A DNA stretch of 64,000 nt from a bacterium (GCA_018660415.1 JABJKG010000013.1:65874-129873), one strand, 5' to 3'; positions 35,100 through 44,551 are shown, numbered from the stretch's first letter. Numbers and translations: made by a program. Notes: generated by a model not told the origin, from the letters alone.

Positions 35100-38000
35100 A
35101 TGGTTAGTCGGTTCACTTCTTGGTTGTTGCATATAACACCACTTTGTCTTCTTGTATTAAGTTTGAATATAAACTCATCAGAGTTGGTGCCCGGGGATAT
35201 AGAGCCGGGAACATCAGATTTTGATTCTTTTTCTTTTACGGTTGGTTCAACAGCTTTTTATAGGATGGATGGTGCTGATGGTTCAACTTTTTATTCGTAC
35301 ATTGGTGCTGGTGCAACAAAGGCAAGTAATAATTATGCAGTTGCTTATATCCAGCGAGGTGGAAAACAATTTATGCCACTCGCGCCATCAAATTCTACAT
35401 TAACTGGCGCAAAGATAAACTTTTTAACATTGTATGGCATGCTTCCAATTGCTGTCAAAGATGGAACCCAGCGTGTGTATCAGTACAGTAAAATCGACCA
35501 TGTGGTGCCAGCCGCTAATGGCTCCGCTGCTGCTACGTGGACGGATAAGCCTAAGGTTTCTATTATTGAAAGTGATATTGTTCACGATGCAACAGGAACC
35601 GACACGGCCGAGATTGTGGGGCTTTCTGCTTCAATAAATATTAGTCATACATCCACAACAGGATCCAGGGTGAGTCCGTTTGTATTTATTCCTGTTAAGG
35701 CTAGTGGCGGTGGAACGTTTGGTGCTGCCGGTAGTGGGATTGCTGTTGGTGAGATAACAGCACGAGCGCAAAAGGTTACTGATGAAGAAGGGAAAGTAAT
35801 AAAAGATAAGACTGGTAATGAAGTAGAAAAGATGGTTTCGAGGTTTGAGTTAATTAACGCTGACCCAAGTAATACTACTGTGGCAGACAATCTAGCAGCA
35901 CCCTTTAATGGTACGCTGGCAGCGCTTGGAATTGATGATGATGTGACATTGGTTGGCGATATTGTCGATATTCATGTCGATCAAGACTTATCGCGTATTT
36001 ACTGTGCGGTTCAGGCGACATCCGGTGCGGCTGGTGGAACTCGCTCGATCGTCGTTGGTCGTATCGTTGGTAAAAAATTAGAGTTTTCTCCAATTGCTCC
36101 TGATGCAGCGATTGTCGGTAACGATAAAATTATAGGAACAGCAAGTAACGCGGCAACAGTGACGGCGTTTAAAGTTCGGACTATGCAAACAAGCACTCGC
36201 CTTGAATACTTGATTGTCAGTGGTGGCAATGGTGCATTGAGTGCTGTAGGCGATAAGGTGTATGCGATGCCACTTGTAAACTTAAGGGCCCGCGCACAAA
36301 AATCCAGCGAATGGATGGATAGCTCAACTCATGGAACGCTCGCTAAGTATGACCAAGCTCCTCAAACTAAAATTTACAAAGGGATTAAGAACTTTGTAAA
36401 AGGTAAAGTAATGGAAACGCCAGCAACGGCGGCCGATGACTTGTTATCTACTGCTGATACTGCAGCAGTCGTTGGCGCAGGGGATCTTCCTATGGATCCG
36501 ACAACACAAAACATTACTGACATGTTCATTCAAAACGATTCTGTGTTTGTTGCGATCGGTGGTGATTATGATGGCGGGATTACCATGCCAGGCCTATTTG
36601 AATCTGAAGCGATCTTCGATCAGTTGGGTCGGGTTGCAGCATGGACACCATGGAAGCGTGTTGGTGGAACCGATGATAAAATATTCCATGCTTCACTGGA
36701 TACTGCAGGCCAGTCGGCATCAGGAAGTGCGGGTGCTAATTTCTGGCTCATGCCTGGAAGTGACTCTAGCAGTGTTCGCGCAGCACGTCGCTCAGTCTGG
36801 GGCGTTGGGAATGAGGATGGCTTACTTGGTGGAACCAATAACGATGTTAGTGTTGGATTGGTCAACTATATGAGCAATAATTTTCCTCAGGAACAAGGTG
36901 GTGTACAGGCATTAGCAGAATATATTGATATGAATAGCAACCCACTTCTTTTAGGATTAAATCAGCTTGGAATATTGGTTGTTGGGGGACATCAAAAGGT
37001 CACGCTTGCACAAACTGGACGTGGAGACGGTTCTAGTAACTTTATTCCAACTAAGGGTGATTTTACCATGGCAATGGCAGGATCATTAGACGGATCTCTT
37101 CCAACAGCAACAGCTGATACACGTATCTTGACGGTAGCGGGTGGCGACTTAAATGATATAGGTCCAATCACTTCTAGTGCGATTGTAACTAATGTTATTG
37201 GTGGGATAACCCGTCATTATTGGCTTGTTGTAGCCGGTGCTGGTGGAGTTGCTGTTTTAAGTGATGCGAGTGGTAACGGTTGGACTACGCCGTTAACGGG
37301 ACTTAATAGTTTCCCAAGTGATATGACATTTAAAAAGATTGGTTCTTATTCACAGGTGAGTAAATTAATTGGTGCTAACAATGATATGTATGTACTTACA
37401 ACTAAGTCACTAGAACGATTGGTACTCACTCCTCCGACGATTATTAGTAATACAGTATCAAGGACAATTGTAGGGACACCGGACTCGGTTACTGGTTCTA
37501 AAATCACTCGCTTTACTGATGCGGTAGTTTCTTCAGGAGGTGTTAGCTTAGGTTTATTGGCTACAACACGTGGGTTATATCGCATTGCCAATGGCAGTAA
37601 CATTAATTCGGCATCATCTAACTTGGGTTGGGTCCATGTACCACTTCCAGGTGGTGTAGGCCCAGTATTCCAGTTTGCTCCCTTATCTAATACGGAGCTT
37701 GCTACCGGCTTTGCCTCAACGGGCCAATTATATGTGCTCGGGGTTTATCACGGTTATTACTCTTCACGAGTACATCGTTTTTATGTTAATTTAGATGGCA
37801 CCGTGGACAATAACACAGTCCGCCTTGTAAATGATCAGATTATTCTTGATAGTACAATCTACTTTATAGATTTTGGTGATTTTAGAACTTCATTTCTGCC
37901 TGATGGCGGTCTGTTTTTCCATTCACGATCAAAAGATATTCGATTCCAAGATCCAACACTTACTGAAGATGATAGCACGATCCCTCTTTCTCTTTTTTCA

Positions 38001-38165
38001 ATGCCATCCAACAACTTGTTGTTTGCTGGTGTGCTACCGGCTTCAAAAAGTACTAATATAGGCCTGAGCCCAGAGCGAGGTACCACGGTGGACAGATTGA
38101 TTCGGAGTAGTGCATTAGGTGGTTGGTTGGTACCCGGAGACTATGGAGTACGTGTAAGTGAATAG
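35100..38165 (+). CDS. Large exported beta-rich protein of unknown function
   Basis: 1021 residues with a signal peptide (about 8-27, LLHITPLCLLVLSLNINSS). The mature chain is almost all short beta strands, Gly/Ser/Thr/Asp-rich and nearly free of Cys. It has repeating blocks such as TRSIVVGRIVGKKLEFSP, YWLVVAGAGGVAVLSDASG and GLLATTRGLYRIANGS, each looking like one blade of a beta-propeller. A block around residue 500 (GLFESEAIFDQLGRVAAWTP) reads like a calcium- or carbohydrate-type surface module but I cannot name it. AAGGGAAA precedes the ATG. It runs into the next outer-membrane protein gene, suggesting a secreted protein and its membrane partner. Confidence 0.72.
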   Translation: MVSRFTSWLLHITPLCLLVLSLNINSSELVPGDIEPGTSDFDSFSFTVGSTAFYRMDGADGSTFYSYIGAGATKASNNYAVAYIQRGGKQFMPLAPSNSTLTGAKINFLTLYGMLPIAVKDGTQRVYQYSKIDHVVPAANGSAAATWTDKPKVSIIESDIVHDATGTDTAEIVGLSASINISHTSTTGSRVSPFVFIPVKASGGGTFGAAGSGIAVGEITARAQKVTDEEGKVIKDKTGNEVEKMVSRFELINADPSNTTVADNLAAPFNGTLAALGIDDDVTLVGDIVDIHVDQDLSRIYCAVQATSGAAGGTRSIVVGRIVGKKLEFSPIAPDAAIVGNDKIIGTASNAATVTAFKVRTMQTSTRLEYLIVSGGNGALSAVGDKVYAMPLVNLRARAQKSSEWMDSSTHGTLAKYDQAPQTKIYKGIKNFVKGKVMETPATAADDLLSTADTAAVVGAGDLPMDPTTQNITDMFIQNDSVFVAIGGDYDGGITMPGLFESEAIFDQLGRVAAWTPWKRVGGTDDKIFHASLDTAGQSASGSAGANFWLMPGSDSSSVRAARRSVWGVGNEDGLLGGTNNDVSVGLVNYMSNNFPQEQGGVQALAEYIDMNSNPLLLGLNQLGILVVGGHQKVTLAQTGRGDGSSNFIPTKGDFTMAMAGSLDGSLPTATADTRILTVAGGDLNDIGPITSSAIVTNVIGGITRHYWLVVAGAGGVAVLSDASGNGWTTPLTGLNSFPSDMTFKKIGSYSQVSKLIGANNDMYVLTTKSLERLVLTPPTIISNTVSRTIVGTPDSVTGSKITRFTDAVVSSGGVSLGLLATTRGLYRIANGSNINSASSNLGWVHVPLPGGVGPVFQFAPLSNTELATGFASTGQLYVLGVYHGYYSSRVHRFYVNLDGTVDNNTVRLVNDQIILDSTIYFIDFGDFRTSFLPDGGLFFHSRSKDIRFQDPTLTEDDSTIPLSLFSMPSNNLLFAGVLPASKSTNIGLSPERGTTVDRLIRSSALGGWLVPGDYGVRVSE

Positions 38166-38184
38166 TAATTTAAAGGTCGCATCA

Positions 38185-39480
38185 ATGATAAAAAAATCTA
38201 TACAGCTGTTATTTAAGATGGTTAAAGTTGTATGCCTGCTTTCTCTCATCGGGAATGGTTCTGTGTATGCAAACTTTCCCATTAATGTTGTTCGTCCCTA
38301 TGATATTGATATGCATTGGGCGCCGCAACCTGCTGGAACGTGGGAGTATGGAGTTGTTGGAGAGTTTGCTGGAACGGTGAACGCTTATAATTCTGACGGG
38401 AAAAAAACAAATGTATTACAAATGTGGGAATGTAATGTCGACAGCCTTGCAATGTTGCGTGGTTTTCCAAGTGAAACTGATATCGGCCAAACTAACGCAC
38501 TGCTAGCTGGAGCAACTGACAATGGTGTGCGTGGGCACGTGGTTCCAACTGGAACCTTGAATGTGTGGGATGCGTCATTATCAATTCGTTATTTCTTTCC
38601 AGCTAATTTATCATTAGGTATCTATCTTCCATTGTATACCATGAGTCTTGGTGATATTAAATGGAATGATTTAACCCGGAATGTTACCGATGAAGATTTA
38701 TTGGTTAAAGAAATTTTAACTGATGATTTTCCTAAGCATGTCCGTGAGTTGAGTGAGACGTTTGGTTGTAAAGGAAAGAATACTTTAGATATTGGAAATT
38801 CATGGAAAAAGACTGGGCTTGGTGATTTAACAGTGCTTGGTGTCTGGTCCAAAAACTTTCCACAGGTTAAGCCTGTCTTAAAAAACGTTCGCTTGACTGG
38901 ACGCTTAGGGCTTACCATTCCAACTGGTTTAAAAACTGACGAGAATCTTTTATTTCCAATCCCGTATGGCAACGATGGCGCGCTTGGCGTGGTGTTTGGC
39001 TTGAACGTTGAACTCCAGTGGTACAATTGGATTCGCGGTGGCGTACAGGCGGATTTTTGGAAGGTTTTTGGAGATACTCGTGATCGAAGAGTCAAGACAG
39101 ATACGTCGCAAACCGACCTTGTCTTGCTCGGTAAGATCAGGACGCATAAGGAGTGGGGATTCAATCGACGCTACACTCTTTATCTTGAGCTTGGTGATTT
39201 TACTCGTGGCTACTCTGTTGGTTTTGCGTACCAATATTTTAACAAGGGCGGCGATCGACTTAATCTTGTGTCTAATACTTATTCCACTTTAGCTGCCGAG
39301 AGCGCTACCAGCTTAGAAGAGTGGAAGCTGCACAACATAATACTTGACGTTTCAGGGAGCTTTGGCGAGAAGAATACCTCTGGACGCACGCGGTTTAGCT
39401 TCTTTTATAAACACCCGTTCAATGGAACTCGCGCTGTTGCTGCCAAGATGTTTGGTGCGCGTTTCGTTCTTGATTTCTAG
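38185..39480 (+). CDS. Predicted outer-membrane protein
   Basis: 431 residues from the ATG at 38185 (AAAGG 9 bases before); a GTG at 38158 would overlap the preceding gene. Signal peptide to about SVYA. The body has strand-forming segments with Trp/Tyr girdles (SIRYFFPANLSLGIYLPLY, LQWYNWIRGGVQADFW, YTLYLELGDFTRGYSVGFAYQYF) and ends ...FGARFVLDF, a C-terminal Phe typical of BAM substrates. 19 bases after the 1021-residue exported protein, so probably co-expressed. Architecture resembles the barrel gene at 13001 but the two sequences are not close. Confidence 0.75.
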   Translation: MIKKSIQLLFKMVKVVCLLSLIGNGSVYANFPINVVRPYDIDMHWAPQPAGTWEYGVVGEFAGTVNAYNSDGKKTNVLQMWECNVDSLAMLRGFPSETDIGQTNALLAGATDNGVRGHVVPTGTLNVWDASLSIRYFFPANLSLGIYLPLYTMSLGDIKWNDLTRNVTDEDLLVKEILTDDFPKHVRELSETFGCKGKNTLDIGNSWKKTGLGDLTVLGVWSKNFPQVKPVLKNVRLTGRLGLTIPTGLKTDENLLFPIPYGNDGALGVVFGLNVELQWYNWIRGGVQADFWKVFGDTRDRRVKTDTSQTDLVLLGKIRTHKEWGFNRRYTLYLELGDFTRGYSVGFAYQYFNKGGDRLNLVSNTYSTLAAESATSLEEWKLHNIILDVSGSFGEKNTSGRTRFSFFYKHPFNGTRAVAAKMFGARFVLDF

Positions 39481-39604
39481 TTCAAGCTTGTTCCAAAGAA
39501 ATAAAGAGTTCAAATATATTTAGCGTTCGCTATTAATGTTTTTTTTTTCATGTACACTGTTGTAAAAAAATATATTAATTTGGACTATTATTGGGATTGT
39601 TATA

Positions 39605-40294
39605 ATGAAAAATTTAATTGTTAAAAATATTTTAACAAGTGCATTATTAAGCTTACTCATTTCATGTAATGTTAATGCCGGATTTTGGAATAGGGAAACT
39701 TTAGGAAGTGAAGCCTCTCCTGGATGGGTTGCTCCTGCTGTTAAGGGTGGCGCTTCTGTAGCAGCACTTTTATTTGTTTTTGGTGGCGGTTACTGGAAGG
39801 CTCATTATAACAGTCAGGCCGAAATAGAATCCTTACGGTTACAACTTCAGAACGCAAGAGGAGAAGATGCAGAAGCCACTGTATTAAAAGTAGTGCATGA
39901 TTCAGCTCTTGTGGAGTTAGCCACTCGGTCGGGAGGAGAAAAGAATTCAGCTCTTGCGGCGTTACGCAGCGAATTGGGAGGAGAAAAGAATTCAGCTCTT
40001 GCGGCGTTACGCGGCGAATTGGGAGGAGAAAAGGATTCAGCTCTTGCAGATTTACGCAGCGAATTGGGAGGAGAAAAGGATTCAGCTCTTGCGGCGTTAC
40101 GCAGCGAATTGGGAGGAGAAAAGGATTCAGCTCTTGCAGATTTACGCAGCGAATTGGGAAGAGATAAGGATTTAGCTCTTGCAGATTTACGCAGCGAATT
40201 GGGAAGAGATAAGGATTTAGCTCTTGCGGAAGAGTCAAGTGAGGAAGAAGGCTCACAGGACTCACGCGATCCCCATCAATATTCTTTGTGGTAA
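39605..40294 (+). CDS. Exported/membrane coiled-coil protein with 15-residue repeats (cluster member 1)
   Basis: 229 residues. Signal-like start (MKNLIVKNILTSALLSLLIS) with CNVNAG, so either signal peptidase I or a lipoprotein cut is possible. A second hydrophobic helix (about 55-70, SVAALLFVFGGGYW) follows, then a helix carrying seven tandem 15-residue units of the form LRSELGGEKxSALAx. Fifteen residues over four turns suits a right-handed coiled coil better than a heptad one. The acidic end is EESSEEEGSQDS. First of five neighbouring genes with the same plan. Function unknown. Confidence 0.75.
   Translation: MKNLIVKNILTSALLSLLISCNVNAGFWNRETLGSEASPGWVAPAVKGGASVAALLFVFGGGYWKAHYNSQAEIESLRLQLQNARGEDAEATVLKVVHDSALVELATRSGGEKNSALAALRSELGGEKNSALAALRGELGGEKDSALADLRSELGGEKDSALAALRSELGGEKDSALADLRSELGRDKDLALADLRSELGRDKDLALAEESSEEEGSQDSRDPHQYSLW
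39931..40230 (+). repeat. 45-bp tandem repeat array (6.7 units)
   Basis: Units start at 39931, 39976, 40021, 40066, 40111, 40156 and 40201 (the last partial). The first five share GGGAGGAGAA; the last two carry GGGAAGAGAT and a changed middle. Length is a multiple of three, so copy number can change without frameshift. A degenerate unit precedes the array. Confidence 0.95.
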
Positions 40295-40363
40295 TTTTTC
40301 TTTCAGTGCTTCATCTGTGGTTATAAAAAATATATTTAATTTAGTTATGAGTAGGATTGTTTA

Positions 40364-41386
40364 ATGAAAAATGTAATAGTGAAAAATATTGTAGCGAGTA
40401 TGTTATTGAGCTTGTTTATTACGGGTGGTATGGAAGCTGGTTTGTTTGGTTGGCCATCATGGCTTGCACCTCAAGATTCTTTGGGTAGTGAGCATCATTC
40501 ATTGCCGGGTTGGGTAAAGCCAGCCAGTCAGGGTGCGGGTGTGCTACTTTTGGTAGGGAGTGGCTATATGTGGGGTAGCCATGGTTTTGCAGCACAAAGA
40601 AGGTTAGTAAAAGAGGCTGCACAAGAGGTGAAAGAGCTTACTTCCTCTTTGGGTCTAGCCCAGGATGACCTGAAAGGAGCTCATAAAGAGCTTGAAGATC
40701 GTGCGGGCATGATTATAAAATTTAGAGAGAGCGAAACTAGTCTAGAAAGTAAAAACGGAGAATTGCAACGTCGTATAGAGGATAGTGAAAAAGAGAATGA
40801 GGGTGTGTTGGCTGAAGTGGTTCGTAATGGCGATCTTCATAGGGGTGCTCTTGAAAGAGAAGCGTTACTACAGGCAGAACTTGACGATCTTAGGAGTGCT
40901 AGTGCTCGCCTAGAAGAAAAGATAAGATTATCAGAGGTTGCACTTGGTGAGCTTGAAGCGGCCGTATCACCAAGAGATGAGGGTGGGTCTGTAAATGGTT
41001 TTGTTGAAGCTGCTGATAGGGCAGGTGAATATTACGGTGCGACACTTCAAGCAAAGGAGCTACTGTTGCAACTTGCGCATCAAAGAGAAAGAACCCAACG
41101 AAATCAACTAGCAGCTCTAGCAGGAGATAATGCACATCTACGGGCATTCCTACAAAGAGTAGCCAGTGTGGCTACAGGAAAAAATGGAGCTATTGTTATT
41201 CCTGTCAGCACTTTTAGGGCAGCCATGAGTGATGCCACTTATTTAGAGAGGCGCCATGGTCTGGTTCATCCTAAAGGGCCGAATGGTTCTTTAGGTACTG
41301 AAGACTTTGCAAGTGGTAGGCTCCTTGAAAATGGTCATAAAGAAGAACGCTTAAAAGAATTGGAAGACGAGGGTGGTGAGCACTAG
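40364..41386 (+). CDS. Exported/membrane coiled-coil protein (cluster member 2)
   Basis: 340 residues. Start MKNVIVKNIVASMLLSLFIT is close to member 1 and the following GSE..LPGWVKPA segment matches member 1's GSEASPGWVAPA, so these two are paralogs. A second hydrophobic helix (about 58-70) leads into a long predicted coiled coil (about 75-210), a short helical domain and an acidic end (KELEDEGGEH). The upstream leader (GGATTGTTTAATG) is also like that of member 1. Probably an envelope-anchored rod with an exposed coiled coil. Function unknown. Confidence 0.72.
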   Translation: MKNVIVKNIVASMLLSLFITGGMEAGLFGWPSWLAPQDSLGSEHHSLPGWVKPASQGAGVLLLVGSGYMWGSHGFAAQRRLVKEAAQEVKELTSSLGLAQDDLKGAHKELEDRAGMIIKFRESETSLESKNGELQRRIEDSEKENEGVLAEVVRNGDLHRGALEREALLQAELDDLRSASARLEEKIRLSEVALGELEAAVSPRDEGGSVNGFVEAADRAGEYYGATLQAKELLLQLAHQRERTQRNQLAALAGDNAHLRAFLQRVASVATGKNGAIVIPVSTFRAAMSDATYLERRHGLVHPKGPNGSLGTEDFASGRLLENGHKEERLKELEDEGGEH

Positions 41387-41515
41387 GGTTAAGGCTCTTT
41401 GAGTGTGTTGACTATCAACGACGAACCTGAAAGAGTTGCTTTCAATAAATTTGTAATTGCTATACACTTTCAAGTAGAAAAATATGCTTTTTAATTATTA
41501 ACAGGAGTTTTTGTC

Positions 41516-42160
41516 ATGATCATTAAAAACATTTTAATAAGTATTACCTTGAGCCTTCTTGTATCGTGGAACATGACAGCCGGTTTTATGGGCGATCCAG
41601 GACCGGCAACCACAAGTGGATCCAGCTATTCTGCTGTATACAAACTCCTTGGACTTGGTGGAGTTGTAGGCGTATCGGCATTGAGTGGCTATCTTTATGC
41701 TATGTCTTCAAATAAAGCTACTTTGGTGCAGATTCAAAAAACCTTAGCTGATGTGCAATCAGCAAGTGAAACTGTCAGGAGTAAGCTTGCTGAAAATGAA
41801 GAAGTTAGGGATGAAATAATAACCTTAGTAAGGGGGCGTGAGGGTCAAGATCTAGAGGCTGTTAATCAGGTGGAACGAATTACAAGAGAAAAAGCGGCCA
41901 TGCTTGAAACCGTCAAAGGTCTCAATAATCGTTTTGCTGAAGTTGGAACATTGGTAAATGATCCAGTTGGCCTAAATTTGCTACTTAATGAAATGGATGG
42001 TACTCAAGGAGAGGTTCGATTCTTGGGTGTAGCAAGTAAAGTTGTAAGGGAGAACCCACTTATTATGGTCTCGTTGAATCCTGACGGTAAGAGTGAGGTG
42101 TGGAAAGAACAAAGAGAAAGTAAGCGTCAAGGATTACTCGCACTACTTCCTGCGGAATAA
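41516..42160 (+). CDS. Exported/membrane coiled-coil protein (cluster member 3)
   Basis: 214 residues. Signal-like start (IIKNILISITLSLLVSWNMTAG), a Gly/Pro/Ser linker, a second hydrophobic helix (about 45-62, LLGLGGVVGVSALSGYLY), then a charged helix (about 68-150) and a small C-terminal region (GEVRFLGVASKVV) with a basic end. AGGAG lies before the ATG, and the leader shares ATGCTTTTTAAT...AGGAGTTTTT with member 4. Shorter coiled coil than its neighbours. Function unknown. Confidence 0.7.
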   Translation: MIIKNILISITLSLLVSWNMTAGFMGDPGPATTSGSSYSAVYKLLGLGGVVGVSALSGYLYAMSSNKATLVQIQKTLADVQSASETVRSKLAENEEVRDEIITLVRGREGQDLEAVNQVERITREKAAMLETVKGLNNRFAEVGTLVNDPVGLNLLLNEMDGTQGEVRFLGVASKVVRENPLIMVSLNPDGKSEVWKEQRESKRQGLLALLPAE

Positions 42161-42266
42161 TAATATTTTTTTAAATGCGGTTATTGATTGTTTTAGAATA
42201 TTTTAAAACTTATGATTGCTTTCCTAACAGTTTGATTTAGAATGATAAGGATTTCTCTGTTTGGAA

Positions 42267-42295
42267 TTGACATAAAGCTCAGGCACCAGGTTATT
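42267..42295 (+). promoter_or_regulatory. Possible promoter upstream of cluster member 4
   Basis: Perfect TTGACA (42267-42272), 17-base spacer, but a poor -10 (GTTATT, 42290-42295). The rest of the 290-base gap shows nothing else convincing. Confidence 0.3.
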
Positions 42296-42452
42296 TTCTT
42301 TTTTTTAGAGTAGTACTTGATTTTTCGGAAGCAGGTATTAGAATGTTTTCATTCAGGGTAGGTATAATTTTTCAGCATTGATTGATGATGTGAAGGTTAT
42401 ATGGATACAAAAAAAGAGAATACAGAAAATGCTTTTTAATAAAGGAGTTTTT

Positions 42453-43331
42453 ATGAAGGCAAACAGAAAACCACTAATCAAGCTTGGTCTTTATCTTTTA
42501 ACCGCACTCGCTTCGAGCGATGCTGTTGCTCGTTCATGGCAACAATATGCTGTATGTGGTGGATTTACAGCAGTAGGAATTTGTGCATCACAACTATATT
42601 CTTTTGTAGCCAAGGAGCCTGCTAAGGCTGGTGAGCTTGAAAAAGGGATATTGATCAAAGCGTTATTAGGTCAATATGAAGAGGTTCGTTCTGAGCGTGA
42701 TGGTCTCTTAGATTCAGCTGGCGAATTACAGTGCATGATCGATGAATTAGAAAAATTCATTAATTTACTTACAACTCAAAATGATGAAGTTGCTGGTGAA
42801 AAAGGTGAACTTGTTAAAATGTGTGAAGCTTTACAACAAGAGCTTGAAACACTTCGCGCTGAATACGAACAGACTCTTAATGAGAAAAAACAACTTGCAG
42901 AACAGTTGGATGCTGTTGAAGGTACACAACGAGACATGGAAGAGCAACGTGCAATGTATGAAGTTGCTAACAATGAATTGTGTAAAAAGGTTCTTGCAGA
43001 AAGAGATTCTTTAATTTCTTCTACCTCAAACTTGCAAAAAATGTTGGATAACATTGAACTTCAAGTTAAAGAGATGCGTACAGAGCGCACAGGCTTAGTT
43101 GGATTCTTTGATGGCCTTAAGGGGAAGCTTGATAGTTGGAGATCTTCTTATGCTAAAAAAGCTGAGACCACTAAGAAACAACCTATCAATAACAAAAGGT
43201 TGCTAGAACAACTCCATCAGTTACGTATGGACAAGAGTTCAGCTGCAAAGACTACACAAGTTCGTCAAGGTATAATTGATAAAAAACGTGAACAACAAGA
43301 ATCAAGAAGAATTACCAACCTGTTAGGTTAG
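42453..43331 (+). CDS. Exported/membrane coiled-coil protein (cluster member 4)
   Basis: 292 residues from the ATG at 42453, which has AAAGGAG seven bases upstream; an earlier in-frame start at 42378 lacks one. Signal-like start (LIKLGLYLLTALASSDAVA), a second hydrophobic helix (about 30-48), then an unbroken predicted coiled coil from about 55 to 225 in heptads rich in Leu, Glu and Gln, and a basic C-terminal region (KKREQQESRR). Same plan as its neighbours but with a single very long rod. A strong terminator follows. Function unknown. Confidence 0.72.
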   Translation: MKANRKPLIKLGLYLLTALASSDAVARSWQQYAVCGGFTAVGICASQLYSFVAKEPAKAGELEKGILIKALLGQYEEVRSERDGLLDSAGELQCMIDELEKFINLLTTQNDEVAGEKGELVKMCEALQQELETLRAEYEQTLNEKKQLAEQLDAVEGTQRDMEEQRAMYEVANNELCKKVLAERDSLISSTSNLQKMLDNIELQVKEMRTERTGLVGFFDGLKGKLDSWRSSYAKKAETTKKQPINNKRLLEQLHQLRMDKSSAAKTTQVRQGIIDKKREQQESRRITNLLG

Positions 43332-43358
43332 ATTTTAAGTAATACATATCTTTTAAAA

Positions 43359-43396
43359 GAAAGCTCCGATCGTAAAAATCGGAGCTTTCTTGTTGT
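43359..43396 (+). terminator. Terminator after cluster member 4
   Basis: GAAAGCTCCGAT (43359-43370) pairs perfectly with ATCGGAGCTTTC (43378-43389), 7-base loop, then TTGTTGTCT. Confidence 0.85.
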
Positions 43397-43475
43397 CTTG
43401 TTTACTTCAAACGCCGATATCTGCAATAATGTGTGGATAAAAAATTAGGCTTTGGTTGAATAAGGAGATGATCAT

Positions 43476-44504
43476 ATGAGAAACACGCGAAACAAGACGC
43501 TGTTTATAGGGCTCTTTTTCAGTTTATTATTATCGGATATATATGGTTGGGGTAATGGCAATAACGGGTACGGCGGAGGCTATAGTAACGGTTTTGGTAG
43601 TCATCCTCGTGAAGAAAACTTAGGACCTATTGGATATCAGCCTAAGCACGAGACTGCGGACCAATTCAATCAAGTGTGGAAGGTCTCACTAATGGTGATG
43701 GGTTTGGTTGGTCTTGGAACTGGTTGTGGTGCATTCCTTCATCGCCAATGGATGGCCACTCAATCGCGGGCAGCATTGGACAAGGCAACTCAGGATCATG
43801 CGACAAAAGTTGCAGAGTTGGACCGCCAGGTGGCACTACTTCGGGGTACAATTATCGATAAGGATCAACAAATAGCAGGCATGGGTGATCCTCGTGTAGT
43901 GCAGAGGCTACAAGAGGATCGGGATTCTTTGGATCGTAAGCTTAGGGAAGCGTATCGCCAGAGAGAAGAGACAACAAGTCTTCGTGCTGGTTTGGAACAG
44001 AATGCTATTGATAGAGCTCTTGAAAAAAGCAATGGTGAATGGGAGCAGGTAGTAGTACGGTTACGGGAAGAGAAAGAACAAGCTGAATCGGCTCGGCTTT
44101 TGGGTGAAGAGGAGTCTTTAGGGAATGTAGTAAGAGTACAAAAAACACTGGATATGTATCGTACTACTTTTCCTCAAGTTATGAGTAATAGGAGGTGCCG
44201 AGGAATTATAAGAAGGAAGGTAGAAGGAACGGATCCAGAGGAACAGGAGACCGATGTTGATCATTTAGAGCGGTCAATGGGGATAGCACAAAGAGATAAG
44301 GAGTATAAAAGAGCTCTTAAAGATGCGGCAAAGAAAAAGAAAAAGAAAGAGAAAAAAGGATCAAAATCAGGCTTTGATCCTAGCGAGCTAGAGAGTGAGG
44401 TTGAAGATGAGGGTGGTTACGATAGCCGGTCAGTGGTAGGTTCGGGTTCATATCAGGGGGAGCTTGAGGAAGAAGAAGGTGGTAGCGGTGGCGGTAGCTA
44501 CTAA
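43476..44504 (+). CDS. Exported/membrane coiled-coil protein (cluster member 5)
   Basis: 342 residues. Signal peptide to about DIYG, then a Gly/Asn/Tyr-rich linker (NGNNGYGGGYSNGFG), a second hydrophobic helix (about 69-88), a coiled coil (about 95-220), a Lys-rich block (AKKKKKKEKKGSK) and a Glu/Gly/Ser-rich tail. AAGGAG precedes the ATG. It has its own transcript, with terminators on both sides, unlike members 1-4. The Gly/Tyr linker and charged tail hint at a surface-exposed protein. Function unknown. Confidence 0.72.
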   Translation: MRNTRNKTLFIGLFFSLLLSDIYGWGNGNNGYGGGYSNGFGSHPREENLGPIGYQPKHETADQFNQVWKVSLMVMGLVGLGTGCGAFLHRQWMATQSRAALDKATQDHATKVAELDRQVALLRGTIIDKDQQIAGMGDPRVVQRLQEDRDSLDRKLREAYRQREETTSLRAGLEQNAIDRALEKSNGEWEQVVVRLREEKEQAESARLLGEEESLGNVVRVQKTLDMYRTTFPQVMSNRRCRGIIRRKVEGTDPEEQETDVDHLERSMGIAQRDKEYKRALKDAAKKKKKKEKKGSKSGFDPSELESEVEDEGGYDSRSVVGSGSYQGELEEEEGGSGGGSY

Positions 44505-44518
44505 TAAAAAGAAATAAG

Positions 44519-44551
44519 AAAGGCCCGGAAAACTCCGGGCCTTTTCTTTTA
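44519..44551. terminator. Bidirectional terminator between cluster member 5 and ftsZ
   Basis: AAAGGCCCGGA (44519-44529) and TCCGGGCCTTT (44534-44544) with a 4-base loop, T-rich on the plus side and A-rich on the other, lying between two convergent stops. Confidence 0.85.

Noticed and set aside
34891-35136. 81-residue open frame after gadB
   Set aside because: It runs across the terminator hairpin and the promoter of the next gene and overlaps that gene's signal-peptide codons in another frame.
39931-40230. CRISPR array
   Set aside because: Repeats are head to tail with no spacers and keep the reading frame of a signal-peptide protein.
39741-40265. 174-residue antisense open frame with repeated blocks
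   Set aside because: It is the reverse strand of the 45-bp repeat array; its repeats follow from the array, and there is no ribosome site.
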